Assembly (NCBI RefSeq): GCF_034190915.1
Contig: NW_026947484.1
Span: 84,577,982 to 84,641,981, forward strand
Direction of reading: 5' to 3'
Source of the DNA: Cavia porcellus
Taxonomy: Eukaryota; Chordata; Mammalia; Rodentia; Caviidae
DNA: 64,000 nt
In this document: one piece after another, positions 11,689 to 23,879 of the stretch
Position numbering within the stretch: position 1 is the first letter of the stretch
How the letters are laid out: each line of letters opens with the position of its first letter
Notes under the pieces: generated by a model
What the model was told of the DNA's origin: nothing
The model's input: only the letters and a program-made list of their open reading frames with translations
The model's database searches: none
Program-made: the position numbers and the translations under genes

Positions 11689-12170
11689 CCAGTGGTGGTT
11701 GCATCCCAATTGCATGCTGTTGCTTGTAGGTTCTGGAGTGTTATTGTTTCCAGTAAGACAGTGCATGAGTGTGTTGTGATATTTTTCTTGTCCATTCTGT
11801 TTTTGGCTTATTTGAATCCCCAGGATGGATATTTCTCACTTTCCCATTCCCAGTGAAGAGCACAGGGTGCTTAAGTCTATTAAATGAGCCAGACTGTGAC
11901 AAAGAGCTGGCTGCCTCTCTCAGTTGCTTTTCTGTAGCACGAATTCTGAGATACTCAACCCTGCCATTGTCGCCTATACCACCATCGTCTTTCTTCCCTC
12001 TTTACACAACCATTCTTAAAATAAGACTTTTTATCATGTAGTTATTTCATATTACTTAGAAATACGTTTTTGTGTGGTGTGTTTTTTACTCCCTTTGTTT
12101 TCAGTCAGCCTGTGTCTATATTTTCTTTTAATTCCTTAGAGTCTACATTATATAATAAAAATCTGGACAT

Positions 12171-12420
12171 TATTGTCTTGGGTCAAGTCTAATCTCTGTT
12201 CTCTGTGCACAAAAATCATGAAGTATTCTCTTTTACAATTTTAAAGTGTACAGAATAATATTCTGAAGTAGATGCACCACATAGTACAGCAGAACTCTGG
12301 AACTTTTGCATTTTTTGTAACAGTAAATTTACACCCATTGAACAATAAGTTTCTAATGATCCTGTCCAATAGTTTTGCAATAACTTCCTGGTGTGCTTAG
12401 CTTTTTAATCATTATCTTTT
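12171..12420 (-). mobile_element. L1 3' UTR-like fragment
   Basis: Sequence such as TTTTAAAGTGTACAGAATAATA, ACCACATAGTACAGCAGAACTCTGG and TTTACACCCATTGAACAATA parallels reversed L1M 3' UTR ('...gtatacaatacatta...ctgtacaatagatctct...tgtaccctttgaccaac'). Divergent; ends uncertain. Confidence 0.55.
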
Positions 12421-13528
12421 TTGTGACAATTTTTAATATAAAGTCAGTTTTATGTAAACATGGCCACTCTTGTACTTTTTTCTCACTAACTGCAGGGGAT
12501 GCCTTTTCTCTCTTTTCACTTTCAATTTTTGTGTGTGTTCTAAAATCGTGAGTATATTATTGAATCTTATTTTTTCTTTCATTGTTGTTTGCTAAATCTG
12601 CTCAACTAGCCTATCCACTTTGCTTCAGCAATTTAATTCATTTATAGTTAATTACTGACATACTGTTTTGATAATTGTTCTCTTAATATCTCATAGCATT
12701 TTTGCCTCTTTACTTCTTTCAGTCTTTGTGTTTCTCTATTTTTTAAATGACAAGTTTTGACTTTTTAAAATTTGCTTTTGTGTATCTTTCAAAGATATAT
12801 TCTTTAGTTTCCATAGAGATTACATAAACAACTTGCGATGATCTAATTTAAAATGATAATAACTTAATTTGATCACATGTAAAAACTTTCCACCTTTACT
12901 TTCTACAACAAACTTTATCAATGTCACAAATGACATATTTTATATTTGTATTTACTAACATACTGTTTAGTTATTTTGTCATTTGTCTTTCCGCATCTAT
13001 GCTAAAGTTAACAGAGCTTTACACTATTATGGTATTACAGTATTCTTTTCTAACTATTTATGAGTGAATCTTATGCTTTGGCATCTTTTTGTGTTGCTGC
13101 TTAGTGTTTTCATTTTAAGTTGAAGGCTTCCTTTACCCTCTATAAAGAAGGTCTACTGGTAATGAAGTCTTTTAGCTTTTCAAACTCCATTAGCTGTTGT
13201 TGATCTGGGAAACTATTTTATTTCTCCTTCAATACCCAACAACAGTATTCTTGTATAGCAAATTATTGGTTAATAGTACCATTATTTTCTTCCAGAACTT
13301 TGAAAACTTCATTTCATTCTTACTGTGCTGTAAGGTTTTTTGCTGAGACAAACATTGCTAGTCTTATTGGGGTTCCTTTGTATGTGACAAGCAGCTGTTG
13401 TATTAAAAATTCTCTACTTTAAAACTTGACAACAATGAGTCATGTGTGCATGCCTTTAAGTTATTCTTTTTGGGGATATTCACACCCTCCTTGACTTCCA
13501 TAGATGTAGAAAATTTTCAGCTATTATT

Positions 13529-13575
<47 letters not shown>

Positions 13576-14140
13576 CTTTTCTCTCTTCTTGCTGTGATTC
13601 CCATAATACTGATCTGTTCATCAGTTTGACCAGGCAATAAGTCACCTGAACTTTCATTACTTTTCATACATTTGATCCTTTCTGCTCTGGTTATTGCATA
13701 ATTTTAAATAACCTGTCTTCAAAGTTATTGATTCTTTTTTGTTAGATCAAGTCTGCTTTTGAATTTCTCTAATGAACTTTTCAATTCAGTTATAGCATTG
13801 CTCAGCTCTTAAATTTCTGTTTTGTAAAAGATACTTTCTACTACTTTATTTAAATACTCATTTTTTCTTGTATTGTTTCAATTCACTAAGCACTTTTAAT
13901 GATAATTATATTGAATAATATGTCAGTAAATGCATATACCAGCAGTTCATTAAAGATGTCTTTTGATTTTTCATTTTCCCTTTTTGAGGTATTGTTTCAT
14001 GATCTTGATGTTCCTTGACTTTTTATGTTGGTGTCCATTGGTTTTGAAAAAGTTGTTACCCCTGCAGATTTCACAGATTAGCTTTGTACAACCAATTTGC
14101 TCTACAAATCACCGAAAGCTTGCCTAGAAACAGGTAAGTG
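12421..14140 (-). mobile_element. Old L1M 5'/ORF1-region (or HAL1-like) sequence, minus strand
   Basis: Long collinear match to reversed L1M 5' sequence. Blocks are TAATTACTGACATACTG, TTCCATAGAGATTACATAAA, AAGAAGGTCTACTGGTAATGAAGTC, GATCTGGGAAACTATTTTATTTCTC, TTCTTACTGTGCTGTAAGG, TTCAGCTATTATTTTAAAT, CTGTCTTCAAAGTTATTGATTC, and AGATCAAGTCTGCTTTTGAA. A (CT)n tract interrupts it at 13534-13572. No open frame survives. HAL1, an L1 derivative with ORF1 only, is an alternative name. Confidence 0.8.
13534..13572. repeat. (CT)n microsatellite
   Basis: About 19 CT units inside the L1M 5' region, followed by TTTTCTTTTCTCTC. Confidence 0.97.
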
Positions 14141-15040
14141 TCCCATTATTTTTCTGTAGATGTGCATTCTCTCTACTTAGTAGTAAATTCCTATTTATTA
14201 TCAGGATTTTTGTAATCTCTTTCGCCCTCTAGTGTCTACCTGCGGCACTGCATGTCCTGTGAAGTGTCAGCACACTACCCAATTGTCAGTTGTTCACCGG
14301 TATCCAGAATAATTTGTTTGGGACCTCTCTATGCTTTGAAACTGGGTAAAACAGCAACCAGACTTGAGGCAGCCCCGAAAATAGCTGAACATTGGTTTTC
14401 AGTCTTTCCCTCCCAAAAGAGAAGCTGGGACTGTAAGATTTCTTTGTGTTCCAAAATGGAGGCTCTAAGGTGAATACATACTATTTTGAACCATTGCTTT
14501 TGTTCTTGGTAGCTCACTCCAGTGGCCATCTAAAGTATGCCAGGTCACATAAGGACGATTTTAGGAGACGTGCTGAAAAAGCCAATCTATCTAGCCACCC
14601 ACTGAAAACTGGGACATCACTTCAATGTTTCAACTAATTCCTCTTCCAGGGAGAAACTGGGAGTGGGTGGATTTTGTCCAGTAATTTTACACTGAGCTCA
14701 GGGAGGAGATTATCCAATAGTTAAATACCTACTTTACAGCATTTTAATTGCTTTTCTTCCAAGTGACTTCCAACCTGTGAGCATTTATTACATCAGTGCT
14801 CAGATCGAGGCGAAACAAAGACAATTCCTTCTGGCAGTTCCACAGAAATGTTAAGATATTGGATGCACAGAGCAGGCCTCTGTACAGGGAGACATTGGGA
14901 GGTGCAGGATTCCTCCTGACTGTGTGGCAATCTTCCAGGGTGAGCCAGTTTGGTGAGAACCTGCTGCACGCACCCTAATTGCTGCATTTGGTTCTGCACC
15001 TGCCCAGGGTGGAGGAGCCTGTGGATTTCTCACAAAACAA
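14141..15040 (-). mobile_element. Probable L1 5' UTR-like extension
   Basis: Less AT-rich than its surroundings and directly continuous with the L1M 5' region. Fragments such as GAGCAGGCCTCTGTACAGGGAG and the promoter-like GC content fit an old L1 5' UTR in reverse. The match is weak, and an unrelated LTR cannot be excluded. The short frames here are not convincing genes. Confidence 0.4.
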
Positions 15041-16421
15041 TTTTTCTCTATATCATTGTTGAACCAATGATATATGGAGTGGCTTTATTTGGTCTTCTTG
15101 CTGATATCATGTCCTTACTTTAATTAGAATATTTACTCTCCTTTTTACTGATTTATTTAGGGTCAATTCTATGACTTTACATTTATTTTCTAGTGAGTGC
15201 ACTTAGATTACCTCACATTTTCTATTCACTAGTGTCTTATTTTAGATTACTCAATTATTTCTTGACATTTCATTTTCCTCTTCTGTTGTCTCATGAGTGT
15301 AGACTATTTTTTAGTGGTTATTAAACATGCATATTCTTTAGTGCTTAATGTGAAGTAGAGTTTTTAACATTTATCAGACAGGCAAGGGTCTTGGAAACAT
15401 TTCACGATATTTATGCCCCTTTACATTTTATGCTATTATTTTTATGTAACTTAATCCTACACATATTCTGCTGTATTTAGAGATCTTGGCTATTCCTAGG
15501 TACTCAGGTTTCCCTGGGATATGTTTTCTGCTTTGGTCTGATTTGGATCAAAGAGGAGCTTCAGACAATTTATTCTGGTAGTGCCCTTACAAGACAGAAA
15601 GCAGGAGAATGCCGGTGGCATGGGCAAAGTATACCCAGGGGTCAGATGGTCACCATCTCTCCACAGAGAACATTCAGAATTTGGAATTCCTCTTTCTTTC
15701 TTATACCTTTATTCAGTCTCTATAAATTAACCAGCTCTTGTTTCATAAGCACAGTTAAGGTATTCTTGTAAGAGCAAGCTTTGTTTTAAAAATCAAGAAG
15801 ATTGTATCTGTGGCAGGATGGCCTTTTCTCTAGAACAGCTGATATTTTAGGTCCTTTGTCATACAGACCCAGTAATCTCAGTAATCCCAGAGTTGAAAAT
15901 TTCCCTACAGATTATTTTATACTGCAAACTGACACACAGAATAAGCTCTGAGAGATGGTGAAGGTGGATGGCTTTAAAGCCATCATTAATTTTACAGCTA
16001 TAATCTATCTGTTATGATATATACAGACTCTATGTTTATTTAAAATTCCCCATGTAGGTGTCCTACCTACATTTAATTTTTTTCACCTAAGGTTATTTCA
16101 TTTTATTGGAAGATCTCATTCTTAATTATTTTAGTCTGTTTTGACAAAAATATTCTCTATGTTTTTCTGAAAATATCGCAATGTAACCCTTGGTTTTTAT
16201 ACTCATGTGTACATGATGGTGTTTCAGCCAATGATGGACCACTACACAACAGTGTTTCCATGAGATCATGCTCACAGAGGGGTTGTAGCTAAGTCAATTT
16301 GTGTAATAACTTGCTAGAAAGTACATGCGATAATGGAATCACCTAATGATGTATCAGTAGAATATACCACGTGGTTAATCAACTTATAACCACATTAAAA
16401 AGATACATTCACCCACCAATT
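15041..16421. other. Unassigned sequence, possibly very old repeats
   Basis: T-rich text at 15041-15500 looks like decayed retrotransposon, but no family was recognised. 15500-16420 shows no clear element or gene. Confidence 0.45.
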
Positions 16422-16430
16422 ATGATTCTT

Positions 16431-16651
16431 CTTTTCCTTCCTTCCCTCATTCCTTCCTTCCTTTTCCTTTCTTTTCCTCTTTTCTTGTATTATTTTCTGT
16501 CTTTTCGAGACAGGGTCTCACTATGCAGTACAGGCTGGCTTTGGATTCATTTTGTAGCCCAGGCTAGCCCGCAACTCATGGTGATCCTCCTGTCTCAGCT
16601 TCCTGAGTGCTGGGATAACAGGCACGCCTTACCATGCCCAGGTGTGGCTGC
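16431..16651 (-). mobile_element. B1 SINE with (TTCC)n tail
   Basis: From 16501, reversed B1: TTTTCGAGACAGGGTCTCAC, TATGCAGTACAGGCTGGC, a second CAGGCTAGCC from the B1 internal duplication, CCTCCTGTCTCAGCTTCCTGAGTGCTGGGA, and CCATGCCCAG. A pyrimidine tail (TTCCTTCC...) replaces the A-tail on the plus strand. ATGATTCTT at 16422-16430 and 16652-16660 is the target-site duplication. Confidence 0.95.
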
Positions 16652-16660
16652 ATGATTCTT

Positions 16661-17545
16661 ATTATAAGATTTTCTTTTACATCTTATGAATATCATTTGG
16701 TTATCTATTGGCTTCTCTTGCTCTTGGTGAGAAGCTAACTGTCATTGCTGTTGCTACTATTTGGAAAGTAAAGTGTCTTGCTTCTTTCACTGTCTGTTTT
16801 GGGACTTTGCCTGTTTCATTTTTCTCCATATTTACTTTGCTTAGGATTCTTAGTGAACTTAAGATTTGGTATCTTTTGACAATTGGGGAAAGTCCCTGGC
16901 CATTATGACTTCTATTATTGCTTCTTATCATTTTTGGACTTACATTTTCTGTTTTTAATAGTATATATTCTAGATATTTTTACTTTGTCCCCTATAGCCC
17001 TAAAAGGTTGTTCTATTTGTTATGTATTTCTTGTGCTTTAGATTTGATCTTTTGCATTAAAATTCATGAATTGTCTCTTCTGCTATCTTTTAACAGTAAA
17101 CTCATTTAACAAATTCTTGATTTAGATTTTATTTTTGGAATTTTCATCTACTTATGTATGTTACTTTGTTCCATCTCTCTACTTAAATTTTCCATGTTTC
17201 ATCTATTTTAAAAAATGTGAATCATATTAATTTTAAAGTTTGGGGCTATTAACTCGGATATCTGTATCATTATTGTCCTGCTTTTTTCTTTTTTTTCTGG
17301 TAATTTTCATTACTTTATCTTGGCTTTGGTACACTTAGTAATTACTTTTTGAATATCAAATATATAGTAATTATTATAAAGTAAGTTGAGACTATGAATG
17401 ATATTATATTTCCCAGAAGTAGCTCATTTTTGCATGTGATTCAGGAGTTTGCCCATTCAAAATTCAGTATAGATATCTTTTTCTATATGTATTCAGTGGT
17501 TGGGTTACTTTTCCACTGATTTCAGAACTTAAGGACTGAAGAGAC
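16661..17545 (-). mobile_element. L1 5' region fragment, minus strand, old
   Basis: Text such as GCTATTAACTCGGATATCTGTATCATTATTG, CTGGTAATTTTCATTACTTTATCTTGG and AGTAATTACTTTTTGAATATC resembles reversed L1ME-type 5'/ORF1 sequence ('...aactctgacatctctgtc...ctggtaatttttgattggatgcc...'). The section 16690-16900 is less certain. Confidence 0.5.
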
Positions 17546-17689
17546 AGGGAGGTGGTGAGGGAAGCTGTAATATGTGCATGTGCCAACCTCCCACAGTGTA
17601 CATGTTCACTATGTATCACAGGCATAGACTAATAACATATACATAAAAGTTAAATAAAATATAACTGTGAGAAAACTTAAATTACACCC

Positions 17690-18225
17690 ATATACACTAA
17701 TTTCAGTTAAATATACCCTAATTTGCAATATTTTCTTCTATTCTTCAATGCCTTTTATTGTAGAAAATTATTTCATGTACTGCTGTGACAAAAATTTCAT
17801 GTAATCTTTAAAACATATTGTCAGGTGAATGTGGTTCATTATAGTAGTTTTAATTATTGCATCTTTGCAGCACATAATATTTATATTATTCGTGTGGAGC
17901 TGGTATGTGTGCCCAACGCATCTTGTTTTCAACTCCTCTGTTTTGTCTCCTTCCCCTCTCATCCATACCTTGATCACCTTCCGATTTTAGAAAGATCCAT
18001 TTCCCTTTATTATCTGTTTTTTAAAGTTTGGGTTTCTCACATAAAAGAAATGATTTGATACTTAAGCTTGTGTGTCTGGTTTATTTCACTTAACATTATG
18101 GTCTCAAGGTGCATCCATTTTCCTATAGGTGACTCAGTTTATCTTTCTTTATGGCAGATTACTATCCCAATGCATGTGTATAGTGGTTTCTTACACTATA
18201 TTAATACTCCTCTATGGTCCATACA
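17690..18225 (-). mobile_element. L1 3' UTR fragment, minus strand
   Basis: Landmarks are GTGTGTCTGGTTTATTTCACTTAACATTATGGTCTCAAGGTGCATCCATTTT followed by TTTATGGCAGATTACTATCCCA. They match reversed L1 3' UTR ('ctggcttatttcacttagcataatgtcctcaaggttcatccatg...tttatggctgaataatattccat'). Confidence 0.88.
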
Positions 18226-18600
18226 TTGTGTCAGCTGGAGAAGTTTAGGGGCTAAGAAGAGACTCAGCAGGGAGCCAGGATCCTTACTTTGTGAATATCC
18301 TCACCCTGTGCAAGAGGAGAGTACAGAGACTTTGTGGTGCTACATCTGGCCTGGAGGGCACAGGGTGGCCTGCACACAGTGTCAGGGAGGGAAAGAGGCT
18401 TAAGTGCAGCCTCACTTCTGCTCTGGCTGCTTTGGCTGGCGGCTACCTTGACGTGTTGCCCCGGAGCCATGCTACCCTGCCTTGGAGCCAGTTGGTTATG
18501 GACGGAAACCTCCAAAAGTAATGAGGTAATAAACCTTCCCTTCTTTCATTTGGGCTGTCGGATATTTTGTTTCAGCAATGAGAGAAAAGTAAACAAGACA
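18226..18600 (+). mobile_element. MaLR-like LTR, mainly the 3' half
   Basis: The end reads CTTGGAGCCAGTTGGTTATGGACGGAAACC, AATAAACC, GGATATTTTGTTTCAGCAATGAGAGAAAAG and AACAAGACA. This layout is shared with the 47-55 kb LTRs (GGAGCCAG...GATTATGGACTGAA...AATAAA...TTTTGTCTCAG...GACA). The 5' half diverges, so this is another MaLR subfamily or a truncated copy. AATAAA is the likely LTR polyadenylation signal. Confidence 0.72.
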
Positions 18601-19150
18601 AACACCTAATTTTATATATTGATGATTCAGATGTGAACAGTACTGAAAAACCATTAAGTTCAGAAGTAGGTGTTCTGATACTTTACAATACCTCAGCATT
18701 AGTTCAACTTATACTTACAAAGAAAATAGGGAAATGTTTATTCTTCTGTTTATAGTTGAAGTTTCAAAGAAAAGTAATGATTCTGTGGCAATCATTCTGA
18801 AAATTTATCTTTCCAACCCTATTTTTAGATGTGTGATTTAATAATTCAGTTTTAAAATATTACTGCTTGTGTTAAAATTCTTTGCCCTTTCATGCTTCTG
18901 CCTTTTTAAATCACTGGCCTTTCTAGTGGTTATTTTGCTTATTTTTTATATTATATGATTCATATTATGAGGCATTTCTCATTTATGAGTTTCTAGCGGC
19001 CCTAGTCATGTATTCTTCTTTCTGTGCTCTTCTCCTGTGTCCCTCATTGGTGGCACAGTACTTATCCTCTATATATTTTTTGTACTCAAGATCTGCAAGA
19101 ATATTTTCAATATGTCATATGATTATTTGCTATAAAACATTTGAAGTTTT
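18601..19150. other. Unannotated intergenic sequence
   Basis: AT-rich with no recognised feature. Confidence 0.6.
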
Positions 19151-19167
19151 GAATTAATTTCATTTTG

Positions 19168-19260
19168 ATTTTTTGGGGGGGATGCGTATCCAGCATTGAA
19201 CTCAGAACCTCATGCTTTCCAGGGAAGCACTGCGCAATGCTGAGCTGTATCCCTGGCACC
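19168..19260 (-). mobile_element. ID-type SINE, diverged
   Basis: Reversed body: CAGCATTGAACTCAGAACCTCATGC, then AAGCACTGCGCAATGCTGAGCTGTATCCCTGGCACC. Approximate direct repeats AATTAATTTCATTTTGAT (about 19151-19168) and AAATTATTCATTTTGTT (19261-19277) fit a target-site duplication. Confidence 0.88.
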
Positions 19261-19277
19261 AAATTATTCATTTTGTT

Positions 19278-22194
19278 ACATTTTGCACTCAGTTGAAAAA
19301 ATAATGCAGAAGTCCTACGTAAACTCTACATAGAACTCACGATGGTAGTATCTCGTGAACTCGCAGTACACTAGCACAACCAGAATGTCAACACTGATAA
19401 GACCTACGGCTCTTACTGAATTTTTTTTTTTTCTGTTTCACTTCTGTCTGTATGTGTGGATTTGTTTCTGTGCAGTTTTATCACTTGTGGTTTCAGTATC
19501 CAATGCCAGAATCAAACGCAGAACAGTTCTGGAATCTCAGGTACCCTCACCTTATTTTTCTAGCCACACTCACTTCCACTGAATATTTGTCCCTGGCCTT
19601 TGGCAACCATTACTCTGCTCTCTAAATCTATAACTTTCTCATTTCAAAAGCCTTATGTGAACAACTATGCAAAGCGTTTTTGTAACTATACATTTACAAT
19701 AACAACAGATCTTTGCCCATGAGTGCAATTATTCAGTTATACATGAATTGTATATTTTATCTTATAAAAATTGCTGTTTTCTTGAAAAATTATGCTATTT
19801 TACACTGTATCAGCAATAAATGATAATCTTTCAATTTATATTAAAGCTTCTGACATTTACTATCATCTAGTATTTAATGACTGCTTTCCTGTCGTACTTT
19901 AAACTTTCTAGCAGAAATGTTAGGTTTAAATACTTTTTTTTGTCTTGCAACTTACATTTTACATACACTTTTATGGGAAAATTATTAGTTTTTAATAGCT
20001 TTAGAGTAATGGGTAAATAGCTTTTAATTTTCAGTTTTTGAGTAGAATTTCAGAGGTACATGGTAAACTAAACAGCAGCTAAAGAAATAAAAGAAAAAAG
20101 TTATGGAATACATAAATATCTGATGGAAGATTTAAAATAGTAAGATAATTAGAAAAGTATTTCTCAAAGTGAAATCCTAAATATCAAAGGAAATAATTTA
20201 TGGGATATTATAACTCATAATATTATAAAGGATTAAATACTATTGATAAATTAAGAGGTTTCCAAATTCACTAACTTTTTTCAAAGTGGAAACAGCATTA
20301 TTTGTATTTACAAGTAAAAGCTTATTAAAGGAGCAGAAAATACAAAAAAGCATTAAAAACAAGGTAAAATTAGTCATGATAATATTCATAAAAACTGATT
20401 TTCATATATTTGCTACTGAGAAGTCTTTATGACTAATATTGTTTTAACACAAGAGGAAAGTGCATACTTTTATGAGATGAGATTGAATTGGAAGGCATAT
20501 ATGTTTAAGATGTTACTATTAGATGTGGTAAACATGGACTGAGAGCGATAAATGGTATCGCAGTGCTGCCATAGCTATTTGATTACAATCTTAAATTGTG
20601 GGTCCTAGCCTCTTCTGCAGCACATCAAGCCAACAAAGGTACCCACTTGTTTTAAATGCCAACCATTTTTTTCTTGTGGTAATCAATATAGTAACTGATG
20701 CACTTCCTCCTAAACTTGGCCATCTGAATTTAGTACTGCTAGAATCTGAAAGCAGAAGAAATATGCATACTTTTTAATGTAATAGGAAAAGCTCAAGTAT
20801 TATGCAAAACCAACCCGGCAGCATTGAAAGAGGAGCACTGTGAAAATGAACTCACTCCAGCAATGCCAGGTTCAATCATCTAGCTATTGTGTAATGTCAT
20901 ATTGAGGATCATCTATTGCTTATTATTTCCCACTGGAGAGAAAGCACCCATACTTTTTTTTAAAAAAGGGAAAGGAAAGCTTTTCTCCAAGTTGTCTATC
21001 ATAGAATGCAATTTAACGTAAATCGACACTTTATTGCAAAATATTTCCCTCGTTGTTTCTTCTATGGATGAAGTCTTTGAGGAATCAGTCATGTATTTCA
21101 AGAATCAGGAGAGCTCAGGAGACCAGCTGAGCTTCATAACTCTCAGTGTCTTGTTTATTCACCAGGAAATCTTGACTTAAATTAGATAGATTATGTCTTG
21201 GCTTTTCTTGATTATCTAGATTGATATAAGGGTTGGAGAAACAATTTGTGTAATTCAAAGATGCTCACTTGTCAAGGAGTAAATCATGGTGATTTTCATA
21301 AAGTCAATGTTACTTAAGGTGTCTGCATTTCTATAAGAAACAATGGACCATTTTGCTTCTGTTTCTCCTACCACGTATGGAAATATAGCTGTGATAAATG
21401 GTTACACATTTCCATTCTAATTTTCCTTTGAGCATAGGCATTGATATTAAAACAAACGATTTCATAACTTCAACTATGCACATTTATTCAAATTCTGAAG
21501 GGACTAGTGTGCAAGAATGAAAGTCAAATGTAGATTCTTTTCTGTTTTGAATGTTTAAACAAGGATCCAAATCCATATTGCTCTATATGGTTTTTTTTGA
21601 TTGATTGTAGTTTTAAAAATTATTTTAAAGGTTCAATGTGCACTTTTGACTAAACTTTTGGATTCATCCTAGGAGCACAGTTTTCTTCTTACTAAATGAA
21701 ACTGCAGTGGCAGAGCTATAATCACTGCACTTTGGCGTTCTATGAAAAATTCCATTTTTAAAGTTTAAGTTTGTATTTATCTTTATTTTGTAAAGGAATT
21801 ATTTTACGTGCTAAGCATATGGTCCACTTTGACAACCAAATGAGATTCAGAGTCATGGATAAACCCCAGAGTACCTCTAAATTATAGTACCTAACATTTC
21901 AATGTGGTTGTGATCTCAGAATGAGCATTTTTCTCAAGAAAGAAAAGTAACACAGACACACAGACACAGACACGTACAAACACACACAGAGTTTGGTTTT
22001 CCCATTTTATCTTCAGTTACAAGAGACAGAACAGTGTCTCTGAGTTTCTAAAAATTGCTGGGTAGAGCATACTGCATGCTCTGTTACTTTTTTCAGGCTT
22101 CTCACTGTCTTTCTAAAATAGGGTCGTTTTGTGAAGCAGTGAACTAGAAATGTGTAAGTTGTGTTTTTATATCACATTAATTATACTCTTACAA
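19278..22194. other. Unannotated intergenic sequence
   Basis: Only a short, impure (AC)n/(CAGA) tract near 21951-21990 is evident. No gene or mobile element recognised. Confidence 0.6.
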
Positions 22195-22402
22195 AACTGC
22201 TTCACCTGCTAAGCACCCCTTATTGGCCAGATACATTCTAATATTTACAGAACATTATATTATTCAATTGTGATTACAATCTTATAGCTTATATTACCAT
22301 AATTATCTTCATTTTACAGATGAAAATTCTTAGGCAGGAAGTGATTCGTTAAGTTTACCAGTTGACCTTAGGTTACTATGCTCACACTTTGAACACTATG
22401 TC
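22195..22402 (-). mobile_element. MIR SINE
   Basis: Reversed MIR layout: GCTAAGCACC...CAGATACATTCTAATAT, then ATTATCTTCATTTTACAGATGAAAATTCTTAGGCAGG, then ACCAGTTGACCTTAGGTTACTATGCTC. The 'attttacagatgaggaaactgaggc' block decides the call. Confidence 0.82.
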
Positions 22403-22941
22403 AGGCTGTTAAGTGGAATCAAATTTTGCATTATGTATCTTCCTTTTTCTTACTGATTTCACACTAAAAGCGAACAAGAAAATGAAAGGATATATCATGA
22501 AAAAGAGGACATAAAAATACATGAAGGCATGTGAAAAGATAGTAAGCAATCTCAAGAAATGTCTATGCATAGCACAATTAGGAGATGTTTGATTTGATTA
22601 TTTAAAGATAGAAACAGAATGACATGAATAGCTTTCCAATAATATTAATGTGAAATCACTAGAAGTAATTATAGCAAAGAAGCAGAAAGAAGGTTGCCCA
22701 GGAGGCAAAATAATGAGGGAAACAATAATGAATAACAGTATAGTTCAGATTTCTCTTTGGAGCTAACTTAGGTTCTAATGAAATTTATCCACATCTTGTG
22801 ATAAGAACCGAGCCAAGCATATTCAGTGTGTTCTAGTTATGGAACAGTTAAATATTTATGAGAATACAGATTGCCTAGATTTAGATGATGTGTTTGACAC
22901 TTATGAAAGAGGACAATATGGGACTTTTCTCTTAAATATAC

Positions 22942-23220
22942 TGTGATGATTAATTTCATGTGTCCACTTAGCTAGATTTTGATATGAATATTTCATCTAA
23001 CACTGGACTAGGTGTTACTACAAGCATATATTTTTATCTTCAATTAATCTTTACCATCAGAATGCAAAGTCAACTATTCAAATATCTAATCTTGGGTTTG
23101 TCATATGTATTTTGGACTTGTAAATTCCCATAATTATTTGAGTTAATTTTAAAATTAATTGTTCTTTATATATAATTGTACCTTATTGGTTCTATTTTCT
23201 AGGGAGCCTCAACTAATACA
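22942..23220 (+). mobile_element. MLT2-like ERVL LTR, internally deleted
   Basis: It starts TGTGATGATTAATTTCATGTGTCCACTTAGCTAG, continues ACTGGACTAGGTGTTAC, and ends CCTTATTGGTTCTATTTTCTAGGGAGCCTCAACTAATACA. The MLT2 5' and 3' ends are both present, but the length (about 280 bp) is well below the usual 450-550 bp. No paired LTR nearby. Confidence 0.85.
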
Positions 23221-23299
23221 TAAAGAACCAAGTTTAAGAAGAATTTTCAAAACGCACTTACATACATGCATATCACTCTTTAAAGAATAAATGTGATAT

Positions 23300-23490
23300 T
23301 TTCTAGAGCAATAGTGAGAATTTAGTGAGATAATATACATCAAGTATGTACAACAAAGTCTGGTACACCCAGGCATTCATTAAATACAAGCTGTTTAAAA
23401 ATCCTTAAAATACTCCCCAATATACCTGTTATCTACAAACAAGAAAACAAGTTGAGAGATTAAATAACTCTAAAGACATTAATTCACTAC
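23300..23490. mobile_element. Two MIR fragments, opposed
   Basis: 23300-23400 reads forward MIR 3' sequence: GTGAGATAATATACATCAAGTATG, GTCTGGTACACCCAGGCATTCATTAAATA. 23401-23490 reads like reversed MIR: AACAAGAAAACAAGTTGAGAGATTAAATAACT. The second is weaker. Confidence 0.6.
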
Positions 23491-23879
23491 TTTTGATATT
23501 GAAATAATGTGTACCTATTAAAATATAGTTTTCTCTGTTGACATTATTGACTTTCCAAGAAAATAAGTCTTGTGGTTGAAATATTGAAGTTTACACGAGG
23601 AATAATTGAAAAGAGATAAAAGATACAAGGACATGAAAAAAGTACACAAGAATTTGTGTTTAGCCATGTTTACTGAAAATGCTTTGAGATCAATTCACAT
23701 ATAAGCAGATCTAGGTGGGCACTCACACAGAGTTTCAGCACCTAGAAATATAGCACTAGGATACACTGATTCTTGCAGAATTCTGAATAATGATCCTATG
23801 TTGAAATTTAATCAGTTCTTTTCACCTACTTATGTGTTTTATATACATTTGGTTGAATTTATTTTGAGCAAAGTATAAA

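Larger units (their letters stand above)
11259..12170. repeat. Large inverted repeat, arms of about 155-170 bp
   Basis: The left arm (about 11259-11428) is the reverse complement of the right arm (about 12001-12170). By eye, the core 128 bp pair with about eight differences, near 94% identity. The outermost 12 bp and the innermost 15-30 bp also match, more weakly. The central 570 bp holds L1-like sequence (GAATTTCTTGAATGCAGCAC), (TTA)n, and unplaced moderately GC-rich sequence. L1 homology exists on both outer sides. The origin is unknown: inverted duplication, two opposed copies of a short element, or a foldback transposon. Confidence 0.9.

Noticed and set aside
14141..15040. CpG-island promoter or first exon from raised GC
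   Set aside because: CpG is not dense, and the segment continues an L1 5' region.
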